A stretch of 64,000 bases of DNA from Psychrobacter fozii (GCF_003217155.1 NZ_QJSU01000003.1:310001-374000), one strand, 5' to 3'; positions 43,833-53,161 are shown, numbered from the stretch's first letter. Notes: generated by a model not told the origin, from the sequence alone. Numbers and translations are program-made.

Positions 43833-43986
43833 GTTATTTGTAAATTTCGTTTACATTCAGATTGGACTGATATAACTATTATGATGGAGGACAGGCAGCT
43901 CGGTACTTACAAGAGATGAGAGTGGTTGAAGTGTTTTTTGCCACATCTAACAGTTAGATGTAGGCATAGTGTATGAATGCCGTTAT

Positions 43987-44793
43987 TTACTTGCTTTTGA
44001 ATGATTGATTTTTAAAGGGCATCAATAATAAATTCCATAGAGAAGCGTTTTGTTTGGGCAAAGGGTACTCTTTTAGACCAATATCCAACTCATGATCAGA
44101 TTTTTTGGCTTCACTTTTATAGCTACCAAACAACTTATCCCACCAGATGACACTGAAGCCATAGTTTGAATTGGTCTCGCTCACACGCTGGCTGTGATGA
44201 ATACGATGCAAAATCTGGGTCATCAATACTAAACGCAAAGGTTTTTCAATCGCAGGTGCCAGGCGAATATTGGCATGATTGAACATCGCCAATCCATTTA
44301 GGGTAATCTCAAAAATCAGCACGGCGATAGCAGGCACACCCAATAAGCTGACAGCAATGAGTTTGACCACGATGCTTAATACGATTTCGATAGGATGAAA
44401 TCTAAGCCCTGTACTGGTATCAACGTGCGCATCGGCATGATGTACTCGATGTAAGCGCCACAGGATAGGCACGCGATGGAATAGTCGATGCTGCCAATAG
44501 ATCACGATGTCGAGCAATAGCAGACTCAACACAATAGCTACGATGATTGGTAAATCAATGATATTGAATAAGCCGATACCGTGCTGCTGGTTATAGATCG
44601 CCACAGCTGTCAGACCGATAGGTATGGCCAACCGTGTGACAATAGAGGCTGCAACCACCAAGCTAAAGTTAACAAACCAGCGTTTGCTACTTTTAATCGG
44701 TGCTTTGCGTGCAGGCATGCGCCATTCAAGCATCATCATGATGACTAAGATGCTAAAAAAAACGCCAAGTCTCCACCATACCTCATTTGCCAT
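43987..44793 (-). CDS. sterol desaturase/fatty acid hydroxylase-family membrane protein
   Basis: 268-residue integral membrane di-iron protein. The His-box set is complete: HRLFH, RVHHADAH, a NHANI box and HRIHHSQ, followed by NYGFSVIWWDKLFGSY. It has four to five hydrophobic helices. Members hydroxylate or desaturate sterols, fatty acids or carotenoids; the substrate here is unknown. It starts 14 bases after the CDP-alcohol phosphatidyltransferase gene and ends the ynj-type operon. Confidence 0.88.
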   Translation of the reverse strand: MANEVWWRLGVFFSILVIMMMLEWRMPARKAPIKSSKRWFVNFSLVVAASIVTRLAIPIGLTAVAIYNQQHGIGLFNIIDLPIIVAIVLSLLLLDIVIYWQHRLFHRVPILWRLHRVHHADAHVDTSTGLRFHPIEIVLSIVVKLIAVSLLGVPAIAVLIFEITLNGLAMFNHANIRLAPAIEKPLRLVLMTQILHRIHHSQRVSETNSNYGFSVIWWDKLFGSYKSEAKKSDHELDIGLKEYPLPKQNASLWNLLLMPFKNQSFKSK

Positions 44794-44807
44794 TATTTGC
44801 CTCTTTA

Positions 44808-45458
44808 CTATTTTTCTGGATATGGTTTTTGATGAATATCAGCCTCTAGCTGTTTGAGCGTATGGTAGCCCCCATGAATGCGGGTGAATATTGTGACGGC
44901 ACAGGCAGTCGCAAAGATACCAGCAAGTAATGCAAAGTGCTGCGGCCAAAGACAAAATGCCACAAACAGCGCGATGGTTTCAGTGCCTTCAGTCAGGCCG
45001 TTTAGATAGTAAAAGCTTTTGTATTTGAACTGAGGCTTATCCAGATTGAATTTTTCTGCTGCTATAGCAAATGCTAAAAAGCTTGAGCCAGTACCAATGA
45101 AAGTGGCTAATAATATCGATCCTGCAATGGCGTTTTGTTCAGGGTTGGCCAAAATAAAGCCAAGCGGTATGGCTGCATAAAATAAAAAATCTAAGGTAAT
45201 GTCCAAATAGCCACCAGCACTAGAGCTTTGGTTGGCATGTCGAGCCAGTGCACCATCCAGACCATCAAAAACGCGATTCACTGCAATGGCTGCAAGCGCC
45301 CCATACCAAAACTCAAACGCGAGTAATGGTAATGCGAGCATACCAATCAAAAACCCCACCATCGTGAGTTGATCTGCTGTGACACCGCGCTTGTGCAGTA
45401 CGACAACCACAGAGGTCAGTATTGGTTTGATGATGGGCGTGATAAATTTGTCGAGCAT
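44808..45458 (-). CDS. CDP-alcohol phosphatidyltransferase-family protein (YnjF-like)
   Basis: 216-residue membrane enzyme. The family motif DG...AR...G...D...D is present as DGLDGALARHANQSSSAGGYLDITLDF in part near residues 68-95. It joins a CDP-linked lipid to an alcohol; which one is unknown. E. coli keeps a homologue, ynjF, beside ynjBCD, as here. It lies 79 bases downstream of the ATPase gene, with a small MITE-end palindrome in the gap. Confidence 0.85.
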   Translation of the reverse strand: MLDKFITPIIKPILTSVVVVLHKRGVTADQLTMVGFLIGMLALPLLAFEFWYGALAAIAVNRVFDGLDGALARHANQSSSAGGYLDITLDFLFYAAIPLGFILANPEQNAIAGSILLATFIGTGSSFLAFAIAAEKFNLDKPQFKYKSFYYLNGLTEGTETIALFVAFCLWPQHFALLAGIFATACAVTIFTRIHGGYHTLKQLEADIHQKPYPEK

Positions 45459-45490
45459 GCGAGGGGCCTTTTATAAGTCGCGTTGATGTC

Positions 45491-45532
45491 TAGGGCGTGT
45501 CATCATTCATTGAAAGTGATGATACACCCTAA
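45491..45532. repeat. 42 bp palindrome made of MITE-type ends
   Basis: TAGGGCGTGTCATCA, 12-base centre, TGATGATACACCCTA: 13 of 15 stem positions pair. The outer bases are the MITE terminal repeat with no body between. It lies between ynjD- and ynjF-like genes and could act as an intercistronic hairpin. Confidence 0.65.
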
Positions 45533-45537
45533 GACAA

Positions 45538-46170
45538 TCAGGTTAAATGAATGACTTTGCCGCCTGCTGCCTCGGCATCACTGTGGTCATGCGTCACCAT
45601 AATCGCAGGCAGTTTGAACGTGCGAATTTGCTCAAATACCAACTGACGTGTATCGACTCTAAGCTGCGTGTCCAACTTACTAAATGGCTCATCGAGCAAT
45701 ATGGCTTTTGGCTCACTCATCAAGGTTCGGAGTAGGGCGATTCGTGCCTGCTGTCCCCCTGATAAGTTATCAGGATGTCGACTACCCATGCCTGCCAGTC
45801 CAACTTGCTCTAGTGCTTGTTCGATTTTTTCTAAGCGCTGTTTTTTATTACCTTTTGGCATAGCAAAGGCGATATTTCCAGCAACGGATAAATGTGAAAA
45901 CAGCAAAGGGTCTTGATACAGCACCCCAATATGGCGTAAATGCGGCGGAAGCTGGCACACGTTTTCATCATTTAACCAAGCTTCGCCCGTGGCATGGAAA
46001 CCGCTGGGCAATGTACCTGTGAGCCAGTTCAAAAAGCTCGATTTACCACTACCAGACGGCCCCATAACGGTGAGTATATCACCGCCAAAAATTTGCTCAT
46101 CTATGCCTAGTAGACGCGTGTCTTCTCGATATAGCTCTAAGTTTCTTATCTCTAAAGATGGTGACATCAA
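45538..46170 (-). CDS. ynjD: ABC transporter ATPase (YnjD-like)
   Basis: 210-residue ATPase. Walker A GPSGSGKSS near residue 37, Q-loop YQDPLLFSHLS, signature LSGGQQARIALLR near 135 and Walker B AILLDEPFSKLD are intact. Energises the permease encoded by the gene just upstream on the minus strand. Gene order substrate-binding protein, permease, ATPase is that of E. coli ynjBCD, whose substrate is unknown (a thiamine or sulfur compound has been suggested). Confidence 0.88.
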   Translation of the reverse strand: MMSPSLEIRNLELYREDTRLLGIDEQIFGGDILTVMGPSGSGKSSFLNWLTGTLPSGFHATGEAWLNDENVCQLPPHLRHIGVLYQDPLLFSHLSVAGNIAFAMPKGNKKQRLEKIEQALEQVGLAGMGSRHPDNLSGGQQARIALLRTLMSEPKAILLDEPFSKLDTQLRVDTRQLVFEQIRTFKLPAIMVTHDHSDAEAAGGKVIHLT

Positions 46171-46214
46171 AACCCCTTTATTTATATTGTCATTATTGGC
46201 TTATGTAGGGCGTG

Positions 46215-48026
46215 TTAATGAGTATTGTTTTTGCCACTTCTAAAAATATATTTAGGGAGCAGACTTGCCAGTATAAAACCAATAAGCGGTAGTGCCATTT
46301 GGATGATGGCATAGACCGCACTAGTGCGTCTACTGGCCCCGTTCGCGAGTGTCACGGCTTCTGTGGTGATGGTGGCAATACGTCCGCCGCCTGCCAATAA
46401 CGTCGGCAAATATTGGCCGAAGCTAATCGCTAAACCCAGTGCGACAGCAATCAAAATAGGCGTAAACAGTTGTGGTAATTTGACCTGAAAAAACACTTTT
46501 ATGGGTGTCGCACCTAAGCTTGCTGCTACATTCGCAAAACGTGGGTCTAAACGTCGATAGCTGCTCGCAAGTGACAAGAACACATAGGGTAGTACAAACA
46601 ACAAATGCGTAAATGCCACATTAAAAAACGCCGCTTGGTTATTGATCAGTTGTTGTAGCCACACCAATCCAAATAAGAAGGCGATGCTAGGTACCAACAA
46701 TGGCAAGTAAATGATCAAGCTAGTGAAGTTTGACAGTCGCTTTGCACTTAACTGTTCGGCCTCCAAACATAGTAATGTGAGCACAATAGCAAATAAGGTA
46801 CTCACTAAACCGATAGCAATGGTATTAAAGAGTGGCGTACTCATTTGCATAAAGGCACTTTGGAAATGTAGCAATACAAACTGTTCTGGCAAAGCGTCTG
46901 GAAAACGCCAAAACCCAGCCACTGACCACATGGCAAGGCCAATGAGTGACATGAACATAAAACCAATGACCACAGTGGTCATAGTGGCAGTGACTTTTTG
47001 CCAGACCGCATCCGCATAGTTTCGCTTGCCATTGGTCAATGAGCCACAGAATAGTATTTTTACGATCTGCTCACCGCCAAGCCATAAGGCGATCAAACCA
47101 CCTGTCAATGCCAGCTGTAACAATGCCCCTGCAGATGCTTTTATGCGTAGATTTAGATCGACATCATTGAACCATTGCATGATAGTGACCGCAAGTGTGG
47201 GCGGTGTGTTTGGGCCCAATATCAATGGCATCTCTACACTGGCACTGGCATAGGCAAGCACCGCCAAAATTGGCAACCGCAGCAATGGATATAGCAGAGG
47301 AAATACCGATTTAAAAAAGGCGGCAATCGGGTAATAACCCAAATTTAATGCGACTTTATACTGTTGGCGCAGTTTTTTACCAAGCTCTGGTTGTGCCAAA
47401 GCACCCAATGCGATGAGTAATAAAAAAGGCAGCTCTTTTAACGTTAAGCCCAGAATGATACTGATGCCGTATGGGTCATGGGGAAATATCCCTTCTGGTG
47501 ACATTTCCCAACCGCTTAACCACGGCGATATCAATCGTGAAAACATACCAGAAGGCGCAATGAGAAAACCAACGGCAATCGCCGCTGCGGCATGAGGAAT
47601 CACTAAAATGGGGCTTAGCAAATGCTCGATACGCGTGAGCCAAACACTATTGAAAAACGCTGCCAGTATCATGAGTGTCATGACAAAAGCGAGCAGAGTG
47701 CTGATGAGTCCAGTTGCCAAGCTAAGCGCCACCATTTGGGTCAGACCTGGCGTCATCCAAAGATCTTTAAACCCTTGTAGACTGATGGTCGTCTGATCAA
47801 GCGCGGGCACCCAACTAAACGCAGGCAATAGCACACTAATCAGTCCGCCAAGTACGGGTAGCACCAGTATCAGCAATAAAAGCTTCGGACTAGATATGGC
47901 AATGCGCGTAAATAGGTCTTTTTTATAAGGAGTGGCAATAGCCGTACAATTATTGACACTGCCTTTATTGAGATCATTTTTATTGACACTGCCTTGAGCG
48001 GCCTTGTCATTCAAATCTTTATTCAT
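46215..48026 (-). CDS. ynjC: ABC transporter permease, fused two-domain (YnjC-like)
   Basis: 603-residue inner-membrane permease with two BPD-type permease halves (EAA-like loops near residues 250-265 and 500-520), as in ThiP, FbpB and E. coli YnjC. An N-terminal 30-residue lead is polar and contains an imperfect repeat (QGSVNKNDLNKGSVNN). It overlaps the binding-protein gene by four bases and ends 44 bases before the ATPase gene. A TAGGGCGTGT solo MITE end lies right after its stop codon (46206-46215). Confidence 0.87.
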   Translation of the reverse strand: MNKDLNDKAAQGSVNKNDLNKGSVNNCTAIATPYKKDLFTRIAISSPKLLLLILVLPVLGGLISVLLPAFSWVPALDQTTISLQGFKDLWMTPGLTQMVALSLATGLISTLLAFVMTLMILAAFFNSVWLTRIEHLLSPILVIPHAAAAIAVGFLIAPSGMFSRLISPWLSGWEMSPEGIFPHDPYGISIILGLTLKELPFLLLIALGALAQPELGKKLRQQYKVALNLGYYPIAAFFKSVFPLLYPLLRLPILAVLAYASASVEMPLILGPNTPPTLAVTIMQWFNDVDLNLRIKASAGALLQLALTGGLIALWLGGEQIVKILFCGSLTNGKRNYADAVWQKVTATMTTVVIGFMFMSLIGLAMWSVAGFWRFPDALPEQFVLLHFQSAFMQMSTPLFNTIAIGLVSTLFAIVLTLLCLEAEQLSAKRLSNFTSLIIYLPLLVPSIAFLFGLVWLQQLINNQAAFFNVAFTHLLFVLPYVFLSLASSYRRLDPRFANVAASLGATPIKVFFQVKLPQLFTPILIAVALGLAISFGQYLPTLLAGGGRIATITTEAVTLANGASRRTSAVYAIIQMALPLIGFILASLLPKYIFRSGKNNTH

Positions 48027-49330
48027 GGGCGAACCCCGTAGCGTGCTTGCCAGCCTTCCATAATTGCCTCAACCCAACTTGGGTGTGGCTCGCTCACTGT
48101 GCGTTTAATACTATCAAACGGCAATGCGCTAGGATGAGGTTTGTTGGTTTTGAACAAGGCTTGTTGCTCAGAGGTGAGGGTAGATTGGATAAGTACGGTT
48201 TTGTCACCCCATACAGAGGGCGTTTGCTTTTTGGCTTGTGCCTCTGGACTCATCAAAAAGTTAGCGACAAGCTGTGCCGCTTGCGGGTGGCTGGCATTGT
48301 AAGGAATGGCGACAAAGTGAGTATTACTCAAGCTACCATCGCTCATCGCATAGCTACGAATACTTTCAGGTAAGTCATAACGCTGCACGGCTGCTGGAAC
48401 TTCAGGGGCTGAAAAGCTAAACGCTAAACTGAGCTCGGTATCATCGACCAACCGACGCATTTGCGCACCTGTTTGTACAAACTGCTCACCCTTGCGCCAA
48501 AGCGTCGGATGCAAGTCATCCAAGAATGCCCATAGTGGGTCGAGGACAATCGCTTTATTCTGTTCAGTGACAGGCATGTTGAGCTGAGCACTGGTATTCT
48601 CGCCAGTATCGGCATCGTGTTGCTCATGCAGCATAACCAATGCGTATTTCAAAAAGCTCATACCTAAAAAGTCAGGGGGTTTTGGATAGCTAAAGCGACC
48701 GGGGTTTTGTTTTGTCCAAGTCGTTAGTTCATTTAAGGTGGTGGGTGGCTTTTTGACGGATAGATTATCGTAGTAGAAAGTCAGTGACGCTTGTCCCCAT
48801 GGCGCTTCCATACCATTGGTTGGTACACCAAAATCAAAGGTAACAGCGGGGTTGTTATCAGGATCAGTGAGGGCAAAATTAGGCAGCTTGTTTGCCCACT
48901 GTTTGAGCAATAGTGAATTCTCACTCATGGTGGCGAAGTTTGCGCCATTAATCCAAATCAGATCTACGCTACCTTGGTCATTGTTATTGGCTGACTTTTC
49001 TGCCAATACTCGACTGACGGCTTCGCTGGTATCTGTGAGTTTGACATGGACCAAGTTGATGTTGTACTTCTCATCAACTTGCTTGGCTGCCCACTGTAAA
49101 TAGGCATTGATTTGAGGGTCACCGCCCCACGCATAAAAGTAAACGTCTTGATTTTTACCCTGAGATTCAACCTGCTGCCAAGGTGATTCCTTGCCATCAC
49201 TGCTGCCTATATTAGGGGAGGCAGTGCTTGCAGAGATACCGATACAAACGCTTAGCGCCATAGCATAAGAGCTATAGCGCATGACGTTTTTTAGCATTGT
49301 CCGTGTTGGCAAGGCTTTAGTAGGGTGCAT
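48023..49330 (-). CDS. ynjB: ABC transporter substrate-binding protein (YnjB-like)
   Basis: 435-residue periplasmic binding protein. A signal peptide is evident (MRYSSYAMALSVCIGISASTAS region, residues about 17-38), then an extracellular solute-binding fold with VYFYAWGGDPQINAYLQW and IWINGANFATM and LMSPEAQAKKQ near the end. No lipobox, so soluble in the periplasm. It starts 7 bases after the stop of the large oxidoreductase gene and overlaps the permease gene, so the whole set is one operon. Confidence 0.87.
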   Translation of the reverse strand: MHPTKALPTRTMLKNVMRYSSYAMALSVCIGISASTASPNIGSSDGKESPWQQVESQGKNQDVYFYAWGGDPQINAYLQWAAKQVDEKYNINLVHVKLTDTSEAVSRVLAEKSANNNDQGSVDLIWINGANFATMSENSLLLKQWANKLPNFALTDPDNNPAVTFDFGVPTNGMEAPWGQASLTFYYDNLSVKKPPTTLNELTTWTKQNPGRFSYPKPPDFLGMSFLKYALVMLHEQHDADTGENTSAQLNMPVTEQNKAIVLDPLWAFLDDLHPTLWRKGEQFVQTGAQMRRLVDDTELSLAFSFSAPEVPAAVQRYDLPESIRSYAMSDGSLSNTHFVAIPYNASHPQAAQLVANFLMSPEAQAKKQTPSVWGDKTVLIQSTLTSEQQALFKTNKPHPSALPFDSIKRTVSEPHPSWVEAIMEGWQARYGVRP

Positions 49331-49337
49331 TGATGGG

Positions 49338-51491
49338 CTAACCTCGACGCCAAGTATGGTATTTTTCTAGCCAGCTTAATACGCGCTGAGGGGCATGGTC
49401 ACGTTTCCATTCACCGGCCACATACTTGTTGCCTTCCGCCCAAGTCGGGTAGCTGTGAATAGTACCAAGTATTTTATTCAGTCCCAAACCGTGTTTCATT
49501 GCCAATACAAACTCAGCAATCAAGTCGCCGGCATGTTCAGATACGATGGTCACACCAAGTATTTTATCTTTCCCTTTAGGGGTAATGACTTTGATAAATC
49601 CTTTAGCAGCACTGTCAGTGATGGCACGGTCCAGCTCTTTAAACTCAAAGCGGGTAATCTCGTACTCAATACCTTTGTCTATCGCGTCTTGCTCATTTAA
49701 GCCCACACGAGCGACTTCTGGATCGATAAACGTGGTCCACGGAATCACACGGTAATCTACTTTGAATTTTTTAAGGTTACCAAATAAGCCGTTCACTGCT
49801 GCGTACCAACCCTGATGAGCTGCGACATGAGTAAACTGATATGGGCCTACAATATCGCCTGCTGCAAAGATATTAGGATACAGCGTTTCCAAATATTCGT
49901 TGGTCACGATAGTACGATTGGTTTCGATACCCAAATCTTCAAGACCGTAACCAGTAAGGCGAGCACTTCGACCAACGGCACATAATAGCTCGTCATATTC
50001 TATATCGATTTCAGTATTATTGTGTTTAACGACAATATACTTTTTGCCATCACGAGCTTCACAGCGTAGAGCTTGATGTGAGGTCAAAATATTTACACCG
50101 CTTTCAACCAGCGCTTGGTGTGCAAAGGTAGACACCTCAAGATCTTCTTTGATCATGATGCGCTCACTCATCTCAATTTGAGTCACATTTGAGCCCAAGC
50201 GCGCAAAACTTTGCGCCAATTCACTACCGATAGGACCACCGCCTAGTACGACCAACTTTTTAGGCGCTTCGTCTAGTTCTGCAAACTTGTTCCATATGGT
50301 ATCGCTGGTCACGTAGCCCGTTTCTTCAATACCAGGTAATGGCGGTACAAATGGGCGTGCGCCAGTTGCAATAACGATAGTACGCGCAGTTAGTGTTTGT
50401 GTGCCACCATCATTTAGGGCGATTTCTACCGTCCATGGATCGATGAGCTTGGCATAGCCTTTTACCACATCGACGCCCAAATCAGTATAACGCTCAACAC
50501 TGTCATGCGGCGCAATCTCAGCCACAACATCATGCACACGTGCCATGACTTTTTTGAACGAGAACTGCGGAGACGCATTTTCGAGGCCGTAGTTTTCACC
50601 ATGGCGAATTTGATCTGCGATTTTTGCACTTTTAATCACGGCTTTACTTGGGACACAACCATAGTTTAAGCAATCACCGCCCATTTCACCTGCTTCGATT
50701 AATGTTACTTTTGCTTTAACAGCAGCAGCAATATAGCTCGTTACCAAGCCGCCAGCACCCGCACCAATAACAATCATGTTGCGGTCGAACTGTTTGGGCT
50801 TTGAGTAGTTTTTATAGACACGACGTTTTTTAAACACATTTAAGATTCCTTTAGCAATAAGCGGGAATATGCCCAATAAAGCGAACGATAAAATTAAATT
50901 GAGCGATAAAATACCTGACAAGCTTTCTATTTGCGCAAGTTGCGTACCCGCATTAACGAATACAAAAGTACCTGCCAGCATACCTACTTGGCTTACCCAG
51001 TAGTAGGTCCATGACTTAATGGCGGTCACACCCATGAGCAAATTGATTAAAAAGAAGGGAAATACAGGGACTAAACGTAATGTGAATAAGTAAAAGCCAC
51101 CTTCTTTTTCGACGCCCGCATCGATAGCGGCAAGGCGTTCAGGAAAGCGCTGTTTGATGGTATCGCGTAGCAAATAACGTGATGCTAAAAACGAAAGTGT
51201 CGCGCCAATACTTGAGGCAAATGAGGCAATGACTAAGCCCTGAAACAGACCAAATAAAGCGCCGGATGCCAATGTCAATATGGCAGCACCAGGTAGCGAG
51301 AGGGCCGTAACTACGACGTACAGTAAAAAGAACCCACCGATAATAAGTAACGGTGACTCTGCTTTATAGTCGTTGAACTGCGCCATCGAGCCCTTTAAGC
51401 CCTCAAGCGTCAACAGTTGGTTGAGGTCAAAGTAGAAAAACCCCACTGCTAATAGCACTATTAACAGTATTAGAAATATTCTTTTAATCAT
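49338..51491 (-). CDS. fused TVP38/DedA-type membrane domain and pyridine nucleotide-disulfide oxidoreductase
   Basis: 717 residues. Residues 1-220 are a SNARE-associated/VTT (TVP38/TMEM64) membrane domain (ALSLPGAAILTLASGALFG, LRLVPVFPFFLINLLMG). From about 238 a MerA/dihydrolipoamide dehydrogenase-type flavoenzyme follows: FAD fold VIGAGAGGLVTS, redox pair Cys274 and Cys279 in GGDCLNYGCVPSK, second dinucleotide fold VVLGGGPIGSELAQSFAR, and a C-terminal HSYPTWAEGNKY. No MerA heavy-metal domain and no C-terminal Cys pair, so not a true mercuric reductase. It leads the ynjBCD-type operon, a hint that the transporter and a membrane-linked redox reaction belong together. Confidence 0.9.
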   Translation of the reverse strand: MIKRIFLILLIVLLAVGFFYFDLNQLLTLEGLKGSMAQFNDYKAESPLLIIGGFFLLYVVVTALSLPGAAILTLASGALFGLFQGLVIASFASSIGATLSFLASRYLLRDTIKQRFPERLAAIDAGVEKEGGFYLFTLRLVPVFPFFLINLLMGVTAIKSWTYYWVSQVGMLAGTFVFVNAGTQLAQIESLSGILSLNLILSFALLGIFPLIAKGILNVFKKRRVYKNYSKPKQFDRNMIVIGAGAGGLVTSYIAAAVKAKVTLIEAGEMGGDCLNYGCVPSKAVIKSAKIADQIRHGENYGLENASPQFSFKKVMARVHDVVAEIAPHDSVERYTDLGVDVVKGYAKLIDPWTVEIALNDGGTQTLTARTIVIATGARPFVPPLPGIEETGYVTSDTIWNKFAELDEAPKKLVVLGGGPIGSELAQSFARLGSNVTQIEMSERIMIKEDLEVSTFAHQALVESGVNILTSHQALRCEARDGKKYIVVKHNNTEIDIEYDELLCAVGRSARLTGYGLEDLGIETNRTIVTNEYLETLYPNIFAAGDIVGPYQFTHVAAHQGWYAAVNGLFGNLKKFKVDYRVIPWTTFIDPEVARVGLNEQDAIDKGIEYEITRFEFKELDRAITDSAAKGFIKVITPKGKDKILGVTIVSEHAGDLIAEFVLAMKHGLGLNKILGTIHSYPTWAEGNKYVAGEWKRDHAPQRVLSWLEKYHTWRRG

Positions 51492-51715
51492 GAAAGATTC
51501 GGCCTAATAGTAAAGCAAAGGTTTCATTCATAGTCATCTTTCTATAATTAAAACTATGATCAAAAAACTTTTGCTGTTTTAGTGATGGTGGCAATTACAT
51601 TGAATTGTTGAATAATCTATTCGTTTACCTGCAATAAAACAGCTAAGTTGTTAGTTTTAATAATATATAGCTTGTATCGCTTTAGCTAGTATTTATATTA
51701 TTGCACCATTTAACC

Positions 51716-51811
51716 TCTATAGCTTTGCTACGGCAACACCTGCATTTGACGTACCACCTGTACGGTCTACGCTTGGATTGCTGGTACTGAATTTATTTAG
51801 ATTTGACCATA
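51716..51811. repeat. diverged short repeat, second family, copy E
   Basis: Read on the minus strand it follows the copy at 59739: TATGGTCAAAT, GTACAGGTGGTA, GCAGG, GCCGTAGC, CTATAG. Weak but ordered similarity. It fills much of the 345-base gap upstream of the large oxidoreductase gene. Confidence 0.4.
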
Positions 51812-51836
51812 GTCAAACGATAGACTCTGTTTATAT

Positions 51837-52256
51837 CTATGTCAAAGGAACGGTCTTGCCCACGGTACGTTTGCCCAGTGTCAACGTATCCCAGTCTCTC
51901 ATCAAGAAGAGAGCGATACATGCTGCCAGCATTGGCCATGCGGCAAAAAACAACAGGTTATCAAATGGTTCTAGATATAAAGCAAAGGTCGAAAAAGTGG
52001 AGCCCGCATGAGCCAGCAGCAAAATACCATAGGTCCAAGTTTTAAATAACCCGACGACAAACAGTATGATAAGTATCAACTGAACAGCGCCCATAACATA
52101 GAATATGGAATCACCCATATTTTCCATTCCATAAAACTTAGACATAACGCCTGCGGCATGGTCAGGATTGATAAATTTATCAAGCGTCCAAAATAAAAAG
52201 ACCGTGAAGATACCAAGTCGAAGCAATAGGAGTGAAAGTGGCAGATGTTTTGGCAT
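51837..52256 (-). CDS. DoxX-family membrane protein
   Basis: 139-residue membrane protein with four hydrophobic helices; SLLLLRLGIFTVFLFWTLDKF and VMGAVQLILIILFVVGL are DoxX-like. Function is unknown; relatives act with redox enzymes. The ATG at 52256 (MPKHLPLSL) fits better than an in-frame TTG at 52295. A perfect copy of the TetR palindrome lies 113 bases upstream, tying it to the tetR/AhpD-like/FrnE-like regulon. Confidence 0.8.
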   Translation of the reverse strand: MPKHLPLSLLLLRLGIFTVFLFWTLDKFINPDHAAGVMSKFYGMENMGDSIFYVMGAVQLILIILFVVGLFKTWTYGILLLAHAGSTFSTFALYLEPFDNLLFFAAWPMLAACIALFLMRDWDTLTLGKRTVGKTVPLT

Positions 52257-52368
52257 GAGAAATCTCTTTTTGAGAAATTTTGAAAGCCTTTTCAAAACTT
52301 CTTGATGAGTAGGGTGCCGATATTGGCTTTTGTTATATGATTAGTAAAAGTCAAAATGTGTTCAATTC

Positions 52369-52384
52369 TTGAGTGATTGCTCAA
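52369..52384. promoter_or_regulatory. TetR operator site 5 (before doxX-like gene)
   Basis: TTGAGTGATTGCTCAA, 16 of 16 identical to site 2 at 43722, and 113 bases from the DoxX start. It lies 8.6 kb away from the other sites. Confidence 0.75.
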
Positions 52385-52550
52385 CTTCGAGCAAACCTTA
52401 GCGCTAAATAGGTCAAGAAATCGCATTGTAGTTGTTATTGAATGGCTGTTCAAGTTCGCATTGCCACGTATGGCAGGGTTATGGCGATTTGTTACCTTTT
52501 TCAATAAAACCTGTAACGCTAGCTTAAAGGTGATTGTTTTCTATACAATA

Positions 52551-52590
52551 AAAAAACCCTTTGTAGAAGTAAGTACTCTACAAAGGGTGT
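52551..52590 (-). terminator. terminator of the DUF2058 gene
   Basis: On the minus strand, CCCTTTGTAGA pairs with TCTACAAAGGG with a 9-base loop, then a T-run. It lies about 40 bases after the gene's stop. Confidence 0.85.
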
Positions 52591-52627
52591 CTAAGTTAAC
52601 AAAGCAAGTATTATAAATACTGACTGT

Positions 52628-53161
52628 TTACCACATTAAATCATCTGGAATCACATAAGCGGCGTAAGGATCATCTTCTGCCAACACATCTTCTGATGTA
52701 TCGTTTGATACGACCATAAAGCCTTCCATTTTTGAATCTATACGATCTGCTAATGGGCGGGGAAGCAGTGCATAGCCTTCTTCTAATCGCGCAATGACGA
52801 CATGACCAGCGACGATTTGGTCATATAGTTTTTGGGTAATAGAGATTTTTTTGACTTTAGAGCCGTCAACAAACTGATAGCTGACATCACCACTGATATC
52901 AGTGATTTGATGCTGCTTAATCATTTGGATGATATTGGCCTTGAGTGCCTTTTCTTCTAAAGCGCGTTGTTTTTCTTGATTGAGTTGCTGATCTTTCTCT
53001 AGTTTTTTTGCTTGCGCATCTGCCAATGCTTTTTTCGCTTCTAGACTTTCTGAGTCACCAGTACGCTTGGCATGCTGATTTTGCTTGCTGATTTTATTGG
53101 CTTTTTTGCTATCTACCAATCCCGCTTTGAGTAGTTGAGCCTGTAGGGCATTTTTTGCCAT
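52628..53161 (-). CDS. DUF2058-family protein (YaiL-like)
   Basis: 177 residues. The N-terminal half is a highly charged coiled coil rich in Lys, Ala and Gln (residues about 20-80), preceded by NALQAQLLKAGLVDSKKANK, the family signature. The C-terminal half, with YQFVDGSKVKKISIT and LLPRPLADRI, is also conserved. Homologues in E. coli (YaiL) are described as nucleoid/polynucleotide-associated, without known function. AGGTGATGGAACT precedes the ATG. Confidence 0.88.
   Translation of the reverse strand: MAKNALQAQLLKAGLVDSKKANKISKQNQHAKRTGDSESLEAKKALADAQAKKLEKDQQLNQEKQRALEEKALKANIIQMIKQHQITDISGDVSYQFVDGSKVKKISITQKLYDQIVAGHVVIARLEEGYALLPRPLADRIDSKMEGFMVVSNDTSEDVLAEDDPYAAYVIPDDLMW

Noticed and set aside
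49338..51491. Mercuric reductase (merA)
   Set aside because: It has the CxxxxC flavoenzyme core but neither the N-terminal heavy-metal domain nor the C-terminal Cys pair needed for Hg(II); there is no mer operon around it.
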